A stretch of 64,000 nt of DNA, taken from assembly GCF_023973825.1 (NCBI RefSeq), contig NC_090120.1, positions 372,001 to 436,000 of the forward strand, in the 5' to 3' direction. The position numbers and the translations under genes were made by a program. Numbering within the stretch: the stretch's first letter is position 1; every line of letters starts with the position of its first letter. This stretch comes from Plasmodium brasilianum. Its lineage: Eukaryota; Apicomplexa; Aconoidasida; Haemosporida; Plasmodiidae. Under the pieces are notes generated by a model that was not told the origin of the DNA, made no database searches, and worked only from the letters and a program-made list of their open reading frames with translations. Positions 13,191 to 27,202 of the stretch are shown here, piece after piece.

Positions 13191-16100
13191 ATAAATAATC
13201 TTGTAAAAATATATTAAAAATTTGTATTTATTTTTTCCTCTATTGAATTAATCCTCGTGTACGTCAACGTGCTACAGAAGAACAAGAAATATATTCATAT
13301 AATGGTAAAAAAGTGTGAAACATGTAAATTCCTAAATGTTCAAAATACTTTTGTAATTATTTAAAATCATTATCCTTTCAATGAATAAAATAGTGAACTA
13401 TTTAATAAAAAAAAGTATATTAATTGATACCAGAATAGACCTATAAATTTAAAATACAATTCCCATTATGCTTGGGCATATTCCTACGTAAAGTTTCAAG
13501 ATTTACTTTTGATTATGTGACTGATACGTACATATATATATATATATAATCTAATGAAACAATGTTTTATATATTATTTGATTTTAAATTCTTTAATATT
13601 CACAATAGAGCATATTTCAAAAAAACTTTTGTTACTTTGTTTTATATTATATATATACAAGAAATGCATATTAAAATCCAAGTTTGTATAACGTTTGTTT
13701 ATCACATGTATGTGACTTACTAATTATATATGTAGTTATTTCTTTGTTAAAAGATATTCAAAAATTCATTTGTCATAAATGATTAATTTACTATGTTATA
13801 TTAAATATTTTCTACGATATAACCATTTGTTGTCATTCACATCATTGTATAAAATATATCTATATGATTTATTGAACGTCTTTACAATCCATAACAAATT
13901 CATAATTTATATTTTTACACTTTATTTTAAAAATTTTACCCTTTCATAATTTAGGCTGGTTCATTTTTTACTCTAAACTTCCGAATTTTTGTTGTATCAT
14001 TATTTTTATAAAGAGTTTTTATAAAGATTATTTTAAATTTTATTCTTTCTTTAAAAATAAATATGCATAGTAATACATTTAATGTAAGTAATAAAAACAA
14101 ATGTTTAAAGAACTAGAGCATTAAATTTTGAAACAAAGCATTTGTAAATTAATTTTTTTTTTGGAAATTTTACCTATGATTCTTATATGCTTTTTCTCAT
14201 TTTAACTTTTAAGTGAAAGAAAAATTCTATTAATAAACTGAAAATGCATAAATTAGAAAATCCTGTTTTTCAAATTAACATGATAAAAGATAAATATTAT
14301 AAAAAAAAAAAAAATGGAAACAGAAACTTCTGCAGAAGGCACTCTAAAAAAAAAATTATTAAAACATAAGCAAAAGTTAGTATAAAAGAAAATCAATATA
14401 AAAAAAGAATACATGTATTTATTTTAAAATACAAAATTTTTGTTTTTAATGTTTGTGTCTTATTTTTTCTTTATTTTTAATAATCTTTTAAATCTATTTT
14501 TTATATGCTTTTTTCAGTTTAATTTTTTACTTTTTTTTATATTTATTATCACTTCAGTATAAATAAATATTAGTTCATATAAATTTTTTTGCGAAAAGAA
14601 ATAATATGCTATAAATGATAAAAAAAAAAATTTTAAATTAAATATAAAATATTTACATCTATAACTATATGTTTATACAATTTAATGTAAACTGTCAAGA
14701 TGAATTAATACACTACATGTTATTCGTATTTTTTAGCTAAGGTATAAGAATATAACATTGTATAAGCTTTTCGCAGTAATATTACAAATAGTAATATTTT
14801 AACAAAAAAAATAAAGGAATTCAGTAGTACTGAAATTGTTAAATATGTATACAAATAAATCATTCATTACAAACAAATGTTATATTTATAAAATTTTTTA
14901 AATAAGTCTACTTTAAAATGTATTGTAAATAAATAAAACAACAAAAAATTTATGTTTTATATTTTACCTATAATTATACTATTTTTTTTTACCTATTTAA
15001 GAAATAAGAATGAAACTTCTTGCAGTAATATTTTTACACATATTTTAGTGTAATGCTCCAAAAAATTACCATTTTTTATTATTTTATGCTGAAAATTAGA
15101 AATACAGAATATTAACAAATTTATATGTATTGTTATCAATTTTAATATGTTTTACGGAGAATCTATTTCACGTAGAAACTTCATTTTTTTTTTTTTTTTT
15201 TTTTATGAAGTATAACAAAATATGGAAGGATATATGTATCCACCCAAATATATTGAACTTAACTCTTTTCTATTTAAAATATAAAAATAAAAATAACGAA
15301 TCTCCGGATTATTGTAAATTTTCCCTATTTTATTCATATCTACAACCTTATTTATTGTATTTTTTGCAATTCTTAAATTAAATAATATGTTTCAAGAATA
15401 AAAAAAAATTATATGAATATAACATGAAAACACTTTTAACCCTTCTTAGTAATATATATATTAAAGTAAAATATATACTGATATAATGTTTGTTCTGTGC
15501 ATTACTTTTGATACACTCTTTCTAAAGAATAGGAAATTTACTTTTCATTTTTTATCATAATTTTTATTTATTTTGTCCTTTACGGTATATAATAAATATA
15601 TCTTTAAATTTACATGCTTCATAGTGTATATTTATATAATATTTAATATGTGTGGACTTATATATATGGTATTTTAGTTCTTCATTATGAGTTATACAGT
15701 AATCTATATTTATTTTTATTTTTTGTCATCTTTCAGTATGTATACTATGGTTTGTGATTCAAATTATGTCTTTTCTAAAATGAACTAATCAATATATGTG
15801 TTGTAACAACCTTTTTGTTTATTTAATAATGTACTTAAATATATAGATGGTTAATTGTACCATCACAATTTTGTTTTTCCTTAATTTACAAGAACAAGAG
15901 CATGCATAAAAATACCGTTAATATCTTGGTATATTAAGATTCATTTTTTGATTGTAACATTCAACCTATCGTTATTTTCTATATATAACAGTTATTATAA
16001 ACCAGTTATTAATATTAATGCACATTTATGTAATTCTTGTTTTACTTCTTTTCGTATTAAATTAACTTTGTCACACGAATCATTTACTTATCGATAAAAC

Positions 16101-18567
16101 TGCATAAAAATTCTTATTTTGTATCAATTACTTTTTGTGCTGACATAATAATTATTTTAATTTATTTACAGCTATAATATAAATTTTGGAATTTTACTAC
16201 TACTACTACACATATTTTACAAGCCTTTTATGGCAACCCTTATTTTAAAACTACTGTTACTTTTAATAGGGAGCTACTATACTGCCACTGTGATTAACTT
16301 ATAATACTCTCTCTATATTTTATGATACAAAATAATATTTTCAGCTTATTTTTAACTTAAAATATTATGAAATTACTCTAATATATAGTGTTATTTTTCC
16401 GTTTTTAACTTTTAATGTTTAAATAATTATAAAAAGGTATTAAACAGTACAAATTTTAACTAGTTTTTATTAATATGCATTTTAACAGATGATGTGAACA
16501 CAACTTATCAATAAAATTTAGAATTTATTATAAGTATTCACATACATTTTGTTACTCTACTGAAATAATTGTTTTTTATAATTAGATCGAATTTATCTTG
16601 ACATGTTCATGTATTCAAACAATTTTTCTTTATTCTACTTTATTATTATTATAATTTTTTTTTTTTTTTTTTAATAATTATATTTAAAAAGACATTGTAA
16701 TTTCATATTATTTAAACAATTATTTTTAAGTATCTAAAATATTATATATATAACTGTATTTTCAAGTTATACTTAAACCAGGAAATTTTCCGTAATATTA
16801 ACTTCAAATTTTTACTTTTAACCTCACTTTTCTTATATTAATTTTAATATTGTGTAACTTTTATAAATTGAATTTATATTTACCGAAGTTAAATTGTTGT
16901 AATCATTACCTTCGTCATAGTATTTGTTCACCTTTAAATATTTAATATAAAATTTTTTTTCTTTCACGTTTTTTTTATTACCTTTCTCTTTTTACAATAC
17001 ATTCATGCACCAAATGAAATAACTAATGTTACACTACCTTTCAATGATTATTCACTCATAAAAAAACATCATGCATCTTTTTTTTTTTTTTTTAATAAGA
17101 AAATGGACTAAAATTTTAATTCAATGGTAATTTAACATACATTGTTATTACTAAAATTTAACACATTTTTCATTATATTTCTCTATTAAAAGATATATAA
17201 AAATAAAAGAGATGTAATACAATTACAATAATGTATTACATGTTCCAAATATTCATATTGTTATACAACGTGTCATATTTAATAACAATTCTATTTATCT
17301 ATTCATTAGCTTCCCATTATTTCGTGTTTAATGCAAAAGACAAAAAAAAAAAACTCCGAATTTTTACATTAACTGTTTTTCCCATTCTATCATTGTTTCT
17401 TTTTTTTATTTGTTTTTGCACATCATTCTTCCTCCTTTTTCATTTTAGTTTTTTTAAACGGAAGTCTCCTGCTAAATAATATAAGTTTAATAATGAATGA
17501 ACCCAATACAAGAAACTTGACATATTTAGAAAAGAATAATATATATTACTTAACATATTGTTAATAGTCATTATTTACACAATAATATCAAAAAAAAAAA
17601 AAAAGCAAATATATACTTTATGAATAATAATCTGTTTTGTTAACTCTTACAAATTTTTATATTTTATATAGTTCATTTAGTTTTTTTAAATATTTATATT
17701 CTTCATTTAATTCTTTTAAATTAGTGTTTTCTGGTCTTACAACTAACTTAAATAGGTTTATATTAAAAAAATATAGTAGATAGCTAATATATTATTAACC
17801 ACAAAAAATATTAAAATGTAAATTAGAATTTTATTCTTCATAAATATTAATATTTTCTCTATAAATGTACTATTATTTATTTTAAATTATTAAAAAATGA
17901 TGAAAAATAGTAAACCATACAACACTACAATTGTTAGAAGTACATTCACTAAATTTTGTTTTTATATGTAAATAAATATATATTATATATACTATTTTGT
18001 TGTTCAAAAAGATTTCTATACAAATGTATTTTTCTGTTTTAAAATGAAATTACTCAAATTTAATATTAATGAAAAACAAAATAGAGATGTTAAAAAACTA
18101 ATACACAAGGTAATTTCTATAAATAAATATAGTTTGTGCAAAAAGCGTTTATTATATATGAGCTTTTCATAAAGTAAATTTTTAAATGACAAAAGTTACA
18201 ATGATTCATGTGTAGTTAAAACATTTTTTTTTATGCCACTTATTTATTAAGTTTTAATTCTTTTTTAACACTACTTTTAAGAAATAAAAGTTAAATTTAT
18301 TTAAGGTTATATTTTGTTTAGGCTTAACATTCTTTAGAACAACTGTAATTACTGTTTTTACGACTTCCAAAACAAAATATTAGAATTGTGAATTATTGAC
18401 AGTTTTTCATAGATGAAAATTAATTGTATTAGAACTTAAATAAAATTCTTCTTAATTCAATAGCATATTTTTTTTTTTTTTATCAAAATGTAAAAAAGTA
18501 TGAAGATTATACACCATCATAAGTCAAAGCGTTCATTACTCTAACAATAAATAATAAAAACCACATT
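13191..18567. other. Spacer between TRAg copies 2 and 3
   Basis: No gene could be supported. The frame at 15130-15381 includes a 20-T homopolymer, and 17231-17479 is a two-hydrophobic-block frame without splice signals or family resemblance that I recognise. Long T runs occur at about 15186, 16657 and 17080. Confidence 0.5.
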
Positions 18568-18751
18568 ATGCTATCAAATACTGCTGCAACTTTCACTGTT
18601 TCAAAAATATTTTTCTCTTTATTTTTTTTATTTCCTTCTTTTCTTTTAAATAATGCTTCTGAAGTAAGATAAGAATCATATTCAGACGTGTATAAACCGT
18701 TTAAATTTCGTTTTAATAATTTAAATTAATATAGATAATATATACAAAATA

Positions 18752-18801
<50 letters not shown>

Positions 18802-19636
18802 TTTTTTTAAACTTATTTTTATGTTTATGTAGTTATCTTACTTATCTCTGAATGAATCTAATCATTATCCAAGTAATGTATTAGAATATCTAAAAGATCC
18901 AAAAGAAAGATCACACGAATGGAAAGTGAACAGATGGAAAAATTGGATGAACCAATTGGAGGAAGATTGGGAAGAATTCAGCGAAACTCTACAAACTGAT
19001 AATAATGAGTGGATCGAAGGAAATGAAGAGAAATGGGAAATATGGTTTGAATCAATTAAAAAAAAATGGATACATTATAATAAAAATTTAGAAAACGAAT
19101 ATAAAAAAGATATATTGGCGGAATCATTAACGTGGGATGAAACTATGTGGAAAGTATGGATTAATACAGAAGGAAGAGAACATATGGAGAAAGAATGGAA
19201 AACATGGATTGCAGAAAAAGAATCCAATATGTATGATTGGGTGGTTAAACAGTGGAGTCAATGGAAAAGCGAAAAAATAGAAGAATGGGTAAACAGTAAA
19301 TGGAAACTTAAAGAAGATGAATATTGGAAAAAATGGGAACACAAAGTCAAGAAATGGAATAAAATGAAGAAAATGTTACATTCAAAAGAAAATAATGATT
19401 GGATGAAATGGAAACAAAGGGTAGAAATGGAAAGGGAACAATGGCTTGATTGGGTAGAGTCCAAAGATGAAATATTTATAAATCAAAAGTGGAAAAACTG
19501 GAAAAAATGGAAAAATAATAAACGAAATATTTTTTATAAATGGGTAGACAACTATATTAACAAATGGATAGATGAGAAAAAGTGGGTTCCTTTAGTTAAT
19601 GAAGTAAAAGAATTGACGAAAAAGAAAGGTAGATGA
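18568..19636 (+). CDS. Tryptophan-rich antigen (TRAg), copy 3, intact
   Basis: Two exons give a 299-aa product. Exon 1 (18568-18663, 32 codons, phase 0) encodes a signal-type N-terminus, MLSNTAATF followed by a Phe/Leu-rich core. The intron (18664-18832, GTAAGA...TATGTAG) contains a (TA)n tract and a run of about 25 T before the acceptor. Exon 2 (18833-19636) is open throughout and carries about 30 tryptophans, spaced in the family pattern (RWKNWMNQLEEDW, WKVWINTEG, KWKNWKKWK). The tryptophans alternate with Lys/Glu, predicting an alpha-helical domain (TRAg C-terminal Trp/Thr-rich family). Members are secreted from blood-stage parasites and several bind erythrocytes. Which orthologue this is cannot be decided here. 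It is the only one of the three local copies with an uninterrupted frame. Confidence 0.92.
18753..18808. repeat. (TA)n plus T run in TRAg copy 3 intron
   Basis: A TA dinucleotide tract is followed directly by about 25 T, about 25 bases before the splice acceptor. The T run forms part of the polypyrimidine region of the intron. Confidence 0.9.
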
Positions 19637-21954
19637 TCATATAAGAAAAGATTATGGTGAACCGAATAAGAAAGTTCCCTTATATTATTTTCCATTTTAT
19701 TACATATTACACTTTCAAACCTTGATCCCTTCCAATAAATAAATGAATGGAGAAAAAATGTAAAAAATATAAAACGGAAATATCTCATAGTTTTCTTATT
19801 TTATTATTATTTGAACTCATATTCGCTATGAATAAGATGGATATAACGAAATGCATAATCTTTAAATTAAAAAAAAAAAAAAAGTCAGTAAATTTAATTG
19901 GAATAAACAGATAAATAATAAACCATAATAGTTCTTAAAATGGTAACACATGGTTCCAAATAACGTTCAAGAAGTTTCACTTGGTAATTATATATATTGC
20001 GTGCATTTATGCACAAATAAAGATTGTTATTCCTATTATTTTTTTGTATTATTCTACCTTAATGGAAGAAATATATTTTAAAATTTCATTTTTATATATA
20101 TTTTTTAGGTTATACATAAAAAATAAATGTTAAAATAGCATTTTGTGTAAGGATTCTTTGTAATATATATATCTACTAGTTATTACGTATTTAGTTATTT
20201 GTGTTTTCTATCCTTAATTTATTTTTTTCTAATGATATTACTTCAATTTATTATTTATTTTTATAAAATGTAAATATGTGCAATTCATTATATTTTTTGC
20301 AGTACACATCTTATTAAAAACTAAAAAAAAAAAAGTAAAAACATAAAACTTCGTAACATTTTCCTTGTTACAAATGAAATTTTTATATCCTTCATATAAC
20401 AACAAAATAAACAGCTACAGTAACATTTTATCTTAATTTTCATCAATTTGTCATATCCATAATATTCCCCTTAAATAATTTATATATGAATTTTTTTTTT
20501 TTTTCCTACATATATATATATATATATTCACATATAGTGTCATAACGATAATAAATTTCAAATAGTCATACTGGATTATTATATTTAGTAAAGAGTTAAG
20601 AAAGAACAAATAACAGATTCTTTAAATTATATAATAACTACTTACACAAACCATATTTTTGAATATTTAGCAAAGTAATTCATTAATTATTTCACTTTTC
20701 TTTACCATGTGGTTTTTCACGCTAAATGTAAGTTACAAACATTGGCAATTAAACATTTCCTTTTGCCAAAATTTCATTTTAATGAAAAAACAAAAATTAA
20801 AAATTTAGTAAAACTTATGTACAATTAGAAACAATTTTTTCAAACTAATTATGACATTTATAAATAAGATATCAGAGAATATATAATCATTGCTATTATT
20901 TTATTTTCCCTTTCCTTTTCCTACTATTATTATTATACATTATATTATTTATCCGTTAACAAAACTTGTTATATGTATGAAATATAATACATTTATGTTC
21001 CAAATATATATATATTATTCTTATATTTTTAAAGAGCAAGTACATATATCATATGTAACAAAAATAAAATATAAACATGAAACACTGACCTTTTAATTTT
21101 TAGTACTAATATTAGGATATTGTGATCATATATATTTCATATATTAATATAAAAAATTGAAGCCTAAAACCTTTAGGTATACTATTTCGAATATTTTTTT
21201 CATTATTCAAAAAGATTTTTTACTTGTCTATTATTAATTTGTACATATTAAAATAGTCCAAATTTTTTAACTTTTGGTTTTAAATTATCCCCTGAAAAAT
21301 AAGAAAATTTAATAGAAACACATTATTCATAAAAGATGAAACAATATTTTATTAGGATAATGTATAGTTTAAAAATATTGACAATTCGTGTGTATACATA
21401 TAGTACTATCAGAATATTTTATTAGAAAAAAATTTGATTATTTCTTTTTTTTAAATACACATATAAGTATCGGGAATTTATTCACAAATCCAATTATTCT
21501 AATTACAATTCTTATGAAATTACTTAAATATATAATAACATTACTTAAAATCATTTATTTTTACTTTAAAAATTTACAAAAAATATGACATAAATAATAA
21601 ATGAAAACTAAATTAAATTAATATATATGTAATATACCAGAAATATACTTAATATTTTACATAAAAATAGTAAATAAGCAATTTTTTCAATAAATATTTC
21701 TAAAAGATAACACTTAAATTGTCGACTTTTATCAGTGTATTATATTTATATATATATAATCTGTAATGAATAACTTACATTAAATATAATTATTTTAGAA
21801 AAAATGAATTTCAGTGAATACAGTAGAATAAACAAACAAAATTATTGCAAAATTTTATTTATTTTGCACAACGAATCATGTAATTTTTCACTGAATGCGA
21901 CTTCTAAATTTCATTAATTGGATAACACGTTGAGTGAAAAAATTCGATAAATGA

Positions 21955-21988
<34 letters not shown>

Positions 21989-22536
21989 ATTGATTATATT
22001 GTACCTTAAAATATTTAAATTATTTTATTAAATAAATTTTATTATTATATATAATATGCTAGCCAAAAAGTTTGTTTATGATTAAATATATAATATATAT
22101 TATTAGTACTTATTTTCTTTTATGTATAAACTTCAACAAATTCCTTCTTTATGTTATAATTTTAGCGTTTCATAAAACTAAGAACGAAAATGTATAATCT
22201 ACAATTTTATTAAAAATTTATTTATTTTATTATTTTTGTTTAACATTATTCGAATTGTTCCATATGATATTAAATTCTGAGTTTTTTTATATTCATTTTG
22301 ACTTTAATATATATAGTATGATATTTTTTTAAAAAATTTGCTTTATCTTTGTTTTTCGAATTAGTACTTTAAATAACAGATTGGCAATATTTATATAGAC
22401 TGAATTTTGTTTCACGAAATAGGATACTACAAAATGGGAGAAAATAATAAAATAAATATTAGCAAATAGGGAAGATAAAATGTTTTTAATTAGGCTGTTT
22501 TTATTATTACTAAAAGTTTCGTTATAACGTAAAAAA
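19637..22536. other. AT-rich spacer
   Basis: Nothing beyond low-complexity sequence is seen. A (TA)n tract lies at 21959-21985. The frames at 20890-21096 and 21388-21588 are Ile/Tyr/Phe-rich and unsupported. Confidence 0.5.
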
Positions 22537-23325
22537 ATGAGCAGAAAGAACAAAATAAATATATATATCTTTTTAAGGATAGTTTTTTTATTAACGTTTT
22601 TAATTTACAAGTTGGAAAATTCTAATAATGTAAATCCATAAACATGTTATATAAATAATAATTGATTTATTTATATCTCATTTATGTAAGCCTTTTATAA
22701 TTAATATTATTATATAAAATTGAAATTAAAAGGTATATTATTTTTTTTATTTTTGTTTATTTATTATAATTTTTAGTACACATTTAGAAATTTCTGTAAT
22801 AACAAAGGTAATTTAGGGGAAAGAAAGTACTTCAAAAATTCAAGATTAATGAACGAAACAGAGCACATTTACGTACATCAGTATACAGCAGTAAAATCAG
22901 AGGAAAGTGACAATAATAATACATTATACTGTAAAGGGAAAAATGAGAGCTTTTTAAAAACACTTCTTGAGGAATATCAACAAGCAGACAAAGAAGACCA
23001 ATGTGCTGATTTATCAGATAAAGGGGTTTTGTTAGACTTGATGAATAAAATTCTTTTGAAAGAGAAACTATTAAACCCGTCTTTTTCAAATATAAAGAGT
23101 GTAAAATTTGTTCCATATAAAAATTCTTATATGGATGATTTAGAAGGAATAAACAGGATTAAAGATTTATCTGAAAAATCAAAGTTATATAGAAGCCCAT
23201 GTTTGCGTATGAAATATAAATTTTACAGATGTTTTAGAAAATTTTTTAGGAAAATAAGAAAAATTTTAATATTTTTGTATAAAGTTAATAAACATGTCAT
23301 TAAAAATATTAGCAAAGGTTTATAA
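22537..23325 (+). CDS. Two-exon hypothetical protein with N-terminal hydrophobic segment (exported-protein-like)
   Basis: The two-exon model gives 213 aa. Exon 1 (22537-22629, 31 codons, phase 0) starts MSRKNKINIYIFL and is hydrophobic through about residue 24, like a signal peptide or signal anchor. The intron is 22630-22776 (GTAAAT...TTTTTAG). Exon 2 (22777-23325) reads in frame to the stop. It is acidic in the middle (about residues 80-125) and strongly basic and aromatic at the C-terminus (CFRKFFRKIRKILIF). A short basic exon 1 with a hydrophobic core, followed by one long exon, is the standard layout of Plasmodium exported proteins. A canonical RxLxE/Q/D export motif is not present; the nearest thing is a RLMNE stretch early in exon 2. 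I do not recognise the family. The balanced, charged composition makes a chance frame unlikely. Confidence 0.75.
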
Positions 23326-26300
23326 TTTCATTTTTCAACACTACTTAAAAAATGATTCCGTAAATTCCTAATATAATATACTTAAATATAATTCTTCAAA
23401 TATTTATGAAAAGATGTGTATGTGTTTCCGTAATAAATGTTACACAAGATGTTAAAACGAGTTCCATGAATTAATAACATCCATTTAATATACATTGTAA
23501 CCAAAAATATAATTTATATATATATATATATATATAATTAAATGTAAATAATTAGATATAATACATTCAATAATTCTTATAGTGAACAGAAAAAAATGTA
23601 TTATATATAGCATTATTCATGATATTTTTTTATTATTCTTCTTTAATTAATAATGTTAATCGTACAGTAAAATAGGAACTACTATATCTCCAAATATATA
23701 TACATAATATGTATATTTTTTTTTTTAGTAAATGAGCTGTTTAGACAATAATATTTTTTATATTTATCTTGAATGCTGTATTTTCCTAATAAATGCAGTT
23801 TTATTATGAACATTGATTTCCTTGAAAAAATATATTATTTACATATATATAATATATTTTTTTTATTTATTTTTGATTAATTTGTAAAGGAATAATTTAT
23901 ATGATTTTATCGTATTAATTTTTTTTTTTTTTTACTTTTATTTCATCAATAATCGCATAATACGATATTTAATTATAAAAGTTTTATATTTGTTTGTAAT
24001 TAAATACATACTTATGTAGTTGATGATTTAACAAAAACAAATCAAAACATTCTATTACATGTGTGAAAAAAGTTCCATTTCCAAATAATTTTCATTTATA
24101 GTTTTTCATAATTTTTATTTGGACAATGTATCTCATGCAAATTTTAAAGTAATATATGTAATGGAGTTATGCTATTTTTGCACTTACTAATATAAAAATT
24201 TTAAATATATATTAAAATAATTTTTTTCTTGTGAGTTTATAATTCACACTCTATTAGTATACAATATTCTGCTAATTTGTATAGTAAAAAAAGAACTCAT
24301 TTAAATTAATAATTTATTATTACAGCCACTGTCTAGAGTGTATACGAAAATTATCCTAAAAAAAAAATTTATATATAAGTATAATAAAAAATTTTGAATT
24401 AGTATGTATATATAATTTTATTATATTTATTCTTTTAAACATAAATATAAGAAGAAACTAAATTAAATAAGTAAAATTTTAACAATCTTTACATAAATAT
24501 TCTATATTCTTCATCTTAATGGAAAAAAATAAAAAATAAAATAAAAGGTAAAATAATCAAAAGTGGAATAATATATAAACCACTAATACTAATGATTGTA
24601 ATATAATTTAATAGAAGAATCTAAGAAACAACAGCAGAAACTAAGAAAGCAACAGTATTTTCACATCTGTCTGGGATAGTTATGAAAAGAAAAAGTTTTG
24701 TATGGCCAATAATGATAAAATAATAAAGAAGTAGTAAGCAAGGAAATCACTTCAATGAAGCAAAAAATACACTGGAAACAAACGAATTAGAGACATACAT
24801 TGATCGTAGAAAGATTGCGTATGAACAAATAGTTTCATAAATAATACCAAAATTAAATAGCAATGTTTCAAAAGGTATATGCTATTCAAAATAATGTAAA
24901 TTTCCATAATGCCAAAACAAATGAGATTAATATGAAAGGTATTAAAATGAATATTACTCATAGATGAAATCAAAAAAATAATATTATGGAACCTACTTTT
25001 AAGCGAATGTTAATGCACATATATTAATGTAATAATAAAAAATTAGCTTATAGTGCTGTTAAATAAATATGAAAAAAAAAAACATATAAAATTAAGAAAA
25101 TGAAGATGGTCTTGAAATATCATATAAATTTAAAAATATGGAGGAATATATATGAGAAAATAAAATTTTCTAAACTACTAATTTGATATAGATATACATA
25201 AATATTTTATGTTAACGTGAGAAAGAGTAACTACAGTTCATGTATAACAAATTAGTTTAAGATAAACATAAGATATAAATGTTTAGTAATTATTATACCT
25301 GCAAAGGAATAAATAAAGGGATTGAAAATATTTGTAGCCCAAACCAAATGAACTAACATAAAGGAGTAGAAATCATAATAAAATAATGTATAAAAAGGAG
25401 TTTCCAAAATTATATATATAAGGATATAAAGAGAAATAAAAGGAAATTTTATATGAAAAAAATGAAAATACATTCCTCTAAATAATCTGTGTGAAAAATT
25501 ATATTTGTAAATATAGATAATGAAATATATTCCTCAGAAGAACATACAATAATTAATCATTTTAAGTAAAAGGTTTTATTATATAAAATTTTATAATTTT
25601 TAAATTTTAATTAGAAAAGCACATATATATATATATTATTTACGTAATAGATGAATAATTATAATGGTCTTATAATAATTGAAATATGGAAGTATGTAAT
25701 ATATACGTTCCAAGAACAAAACCTCCCTAATGTTGTGAATATATTAGTGCTCATTTCATTTTTAAATGAATTTGAAGAATAAGAACACATCGTTTAAAAC
25801 GTCAGATCATTAAATATATGGTTAATAATAATTAATAATACATTAATCCAAAGATAAAAAAAAAAAAAAAAAAGAGAACGCAGAAGGTGTTATGGCTTCT
25901 TCAGAATGAGAAAATTAGATATTCCATGGATACATGCATTTACACTTTCGTAATTTTCGCTTATGCCCAATTTTTAATTGATAAACTTTATATTTCATAT
26001 AAGTTCAAATAAGGAAAAAAATTGATCTTATATATGTGTTTTATGTTTAATATAATTAACTACTATATAATTTTATTATATAGCTGCAATATTATGTAAT
26101 ATATTCGTTTCTATTCATTTAGGAATATATATATTTAAGAAAAGACCTCTTCATTTTTAAACCGAGTTCTTTGTATTTAATCATTACAAAAAGAGAATAC
26201 CTAAATTTATTAGAATATCTTTTATATTAATTTTTGTTACCATATGCAGTATTATTATTATTTTTTTTTTTTCATTATATTTAAGAAGTATAAAATATTT

Positions 26301-27202
26301 AATAATAATGGTTTTTGTGAAAATTAGATGAACTAATATTTTCAATAAAGACAAAAGTTAATTTAATTAAAATGGTATATTAATTAACCATATTGGTAAA
26401 ATTAAATACAATAAACGAAAAAACAATAATACAAATACAAAAAAATAAAAAATAAAAAATCTTAAAATATGATGATACTGATAATAATAATAATATAAAA
26501 AAATTATACGTCATCTTTTAAAGGGTTCATGTTCGGCTCATTTATATCCTTTATTTATCTTCGTATGCTTATAGTACTGTAATTCAGAAGTCAACTAGAG
26601 TAATCCTTTATTTATAACATATATAAAACAAAAAAAGGATATCTTAGAAGAAAAAAAAATCTATAATAAAAAATCTAAATCACATTGAAATTGTCAATAA
26701 TTTTATCTACGTACTTAACTAATTCTTTTTGTAATATGCAATTTCCGCAATGTATAAAAAAAAAATAGATACGACTTTCAATTAATATTAAAGATATCGA
26801 ACAGATTATATACTAAGAAAGATCTATTCAGGCATGTATAAGAATTACATTTGCAAAAAACTTGTATTAATTTTCTATAATCTCATAACATTGTCTCATA
26901 TATAACTCAATTCTTCTATAATTTATAAATATATTTTCGTTTCTGCAAAATTCCTATTCACAAGTAGAATGTGTAAATATATATATATATCACGCTCACA
27001 GCGATGGGATACTAGTTAATGTGGTCTATCATCGATTTAATTATTGACTATAAATTTAAATTTAGTATTAAAAAAATCTTCTACAAATTACATATATATA
27101 CACAAATATATTTCTTTAAAAAACTTTTAGAATGAAGGTTAAATTTGTATATATTAAATATTTTTCTTATTTCAAATTATCTTCAAGGTTAATAAAACCT
27201 AT
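23326..27202. other. Spacer with an eroded coding-like stretch
   Basis: Mostly AT-rich sequence without genes, with a (TA)n tract near 23516-23536. The 24.5-25.6 kb part differs in being A-rich on the plus strand and is listed separately. Confidence 0.45.
24520..25600 (+). pseudogene. Eroded coding-like region, family unknown
   Basis: The plus strand is A-rich here, as exons are in this genome, and one frame between about 24613 and 24894 reads as protein-like segments (ETKKATVFSHL, then NEAKNTLETNELETYIDRRK) separated by several stops. Further charged pieces appear to about 25560. No start, signal exon or family hallmark is visible. The minus-strand hydrophobic frame at 25252-25473 is the complement of this A-rich strand. 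I interpret the region as the relic of a subtelomeric gene. Chance composition is the alternative. Confidence 0.25.

Noticed and set aside
19127..19788. Minus-strand frames opposite TRAg copy 3 (and the equivalent ones at copies 1 and 2)
   Set aside because: They are complements of the TGG- and AAA-rich exon, giving Pro/His/Phe-rich nonsense.
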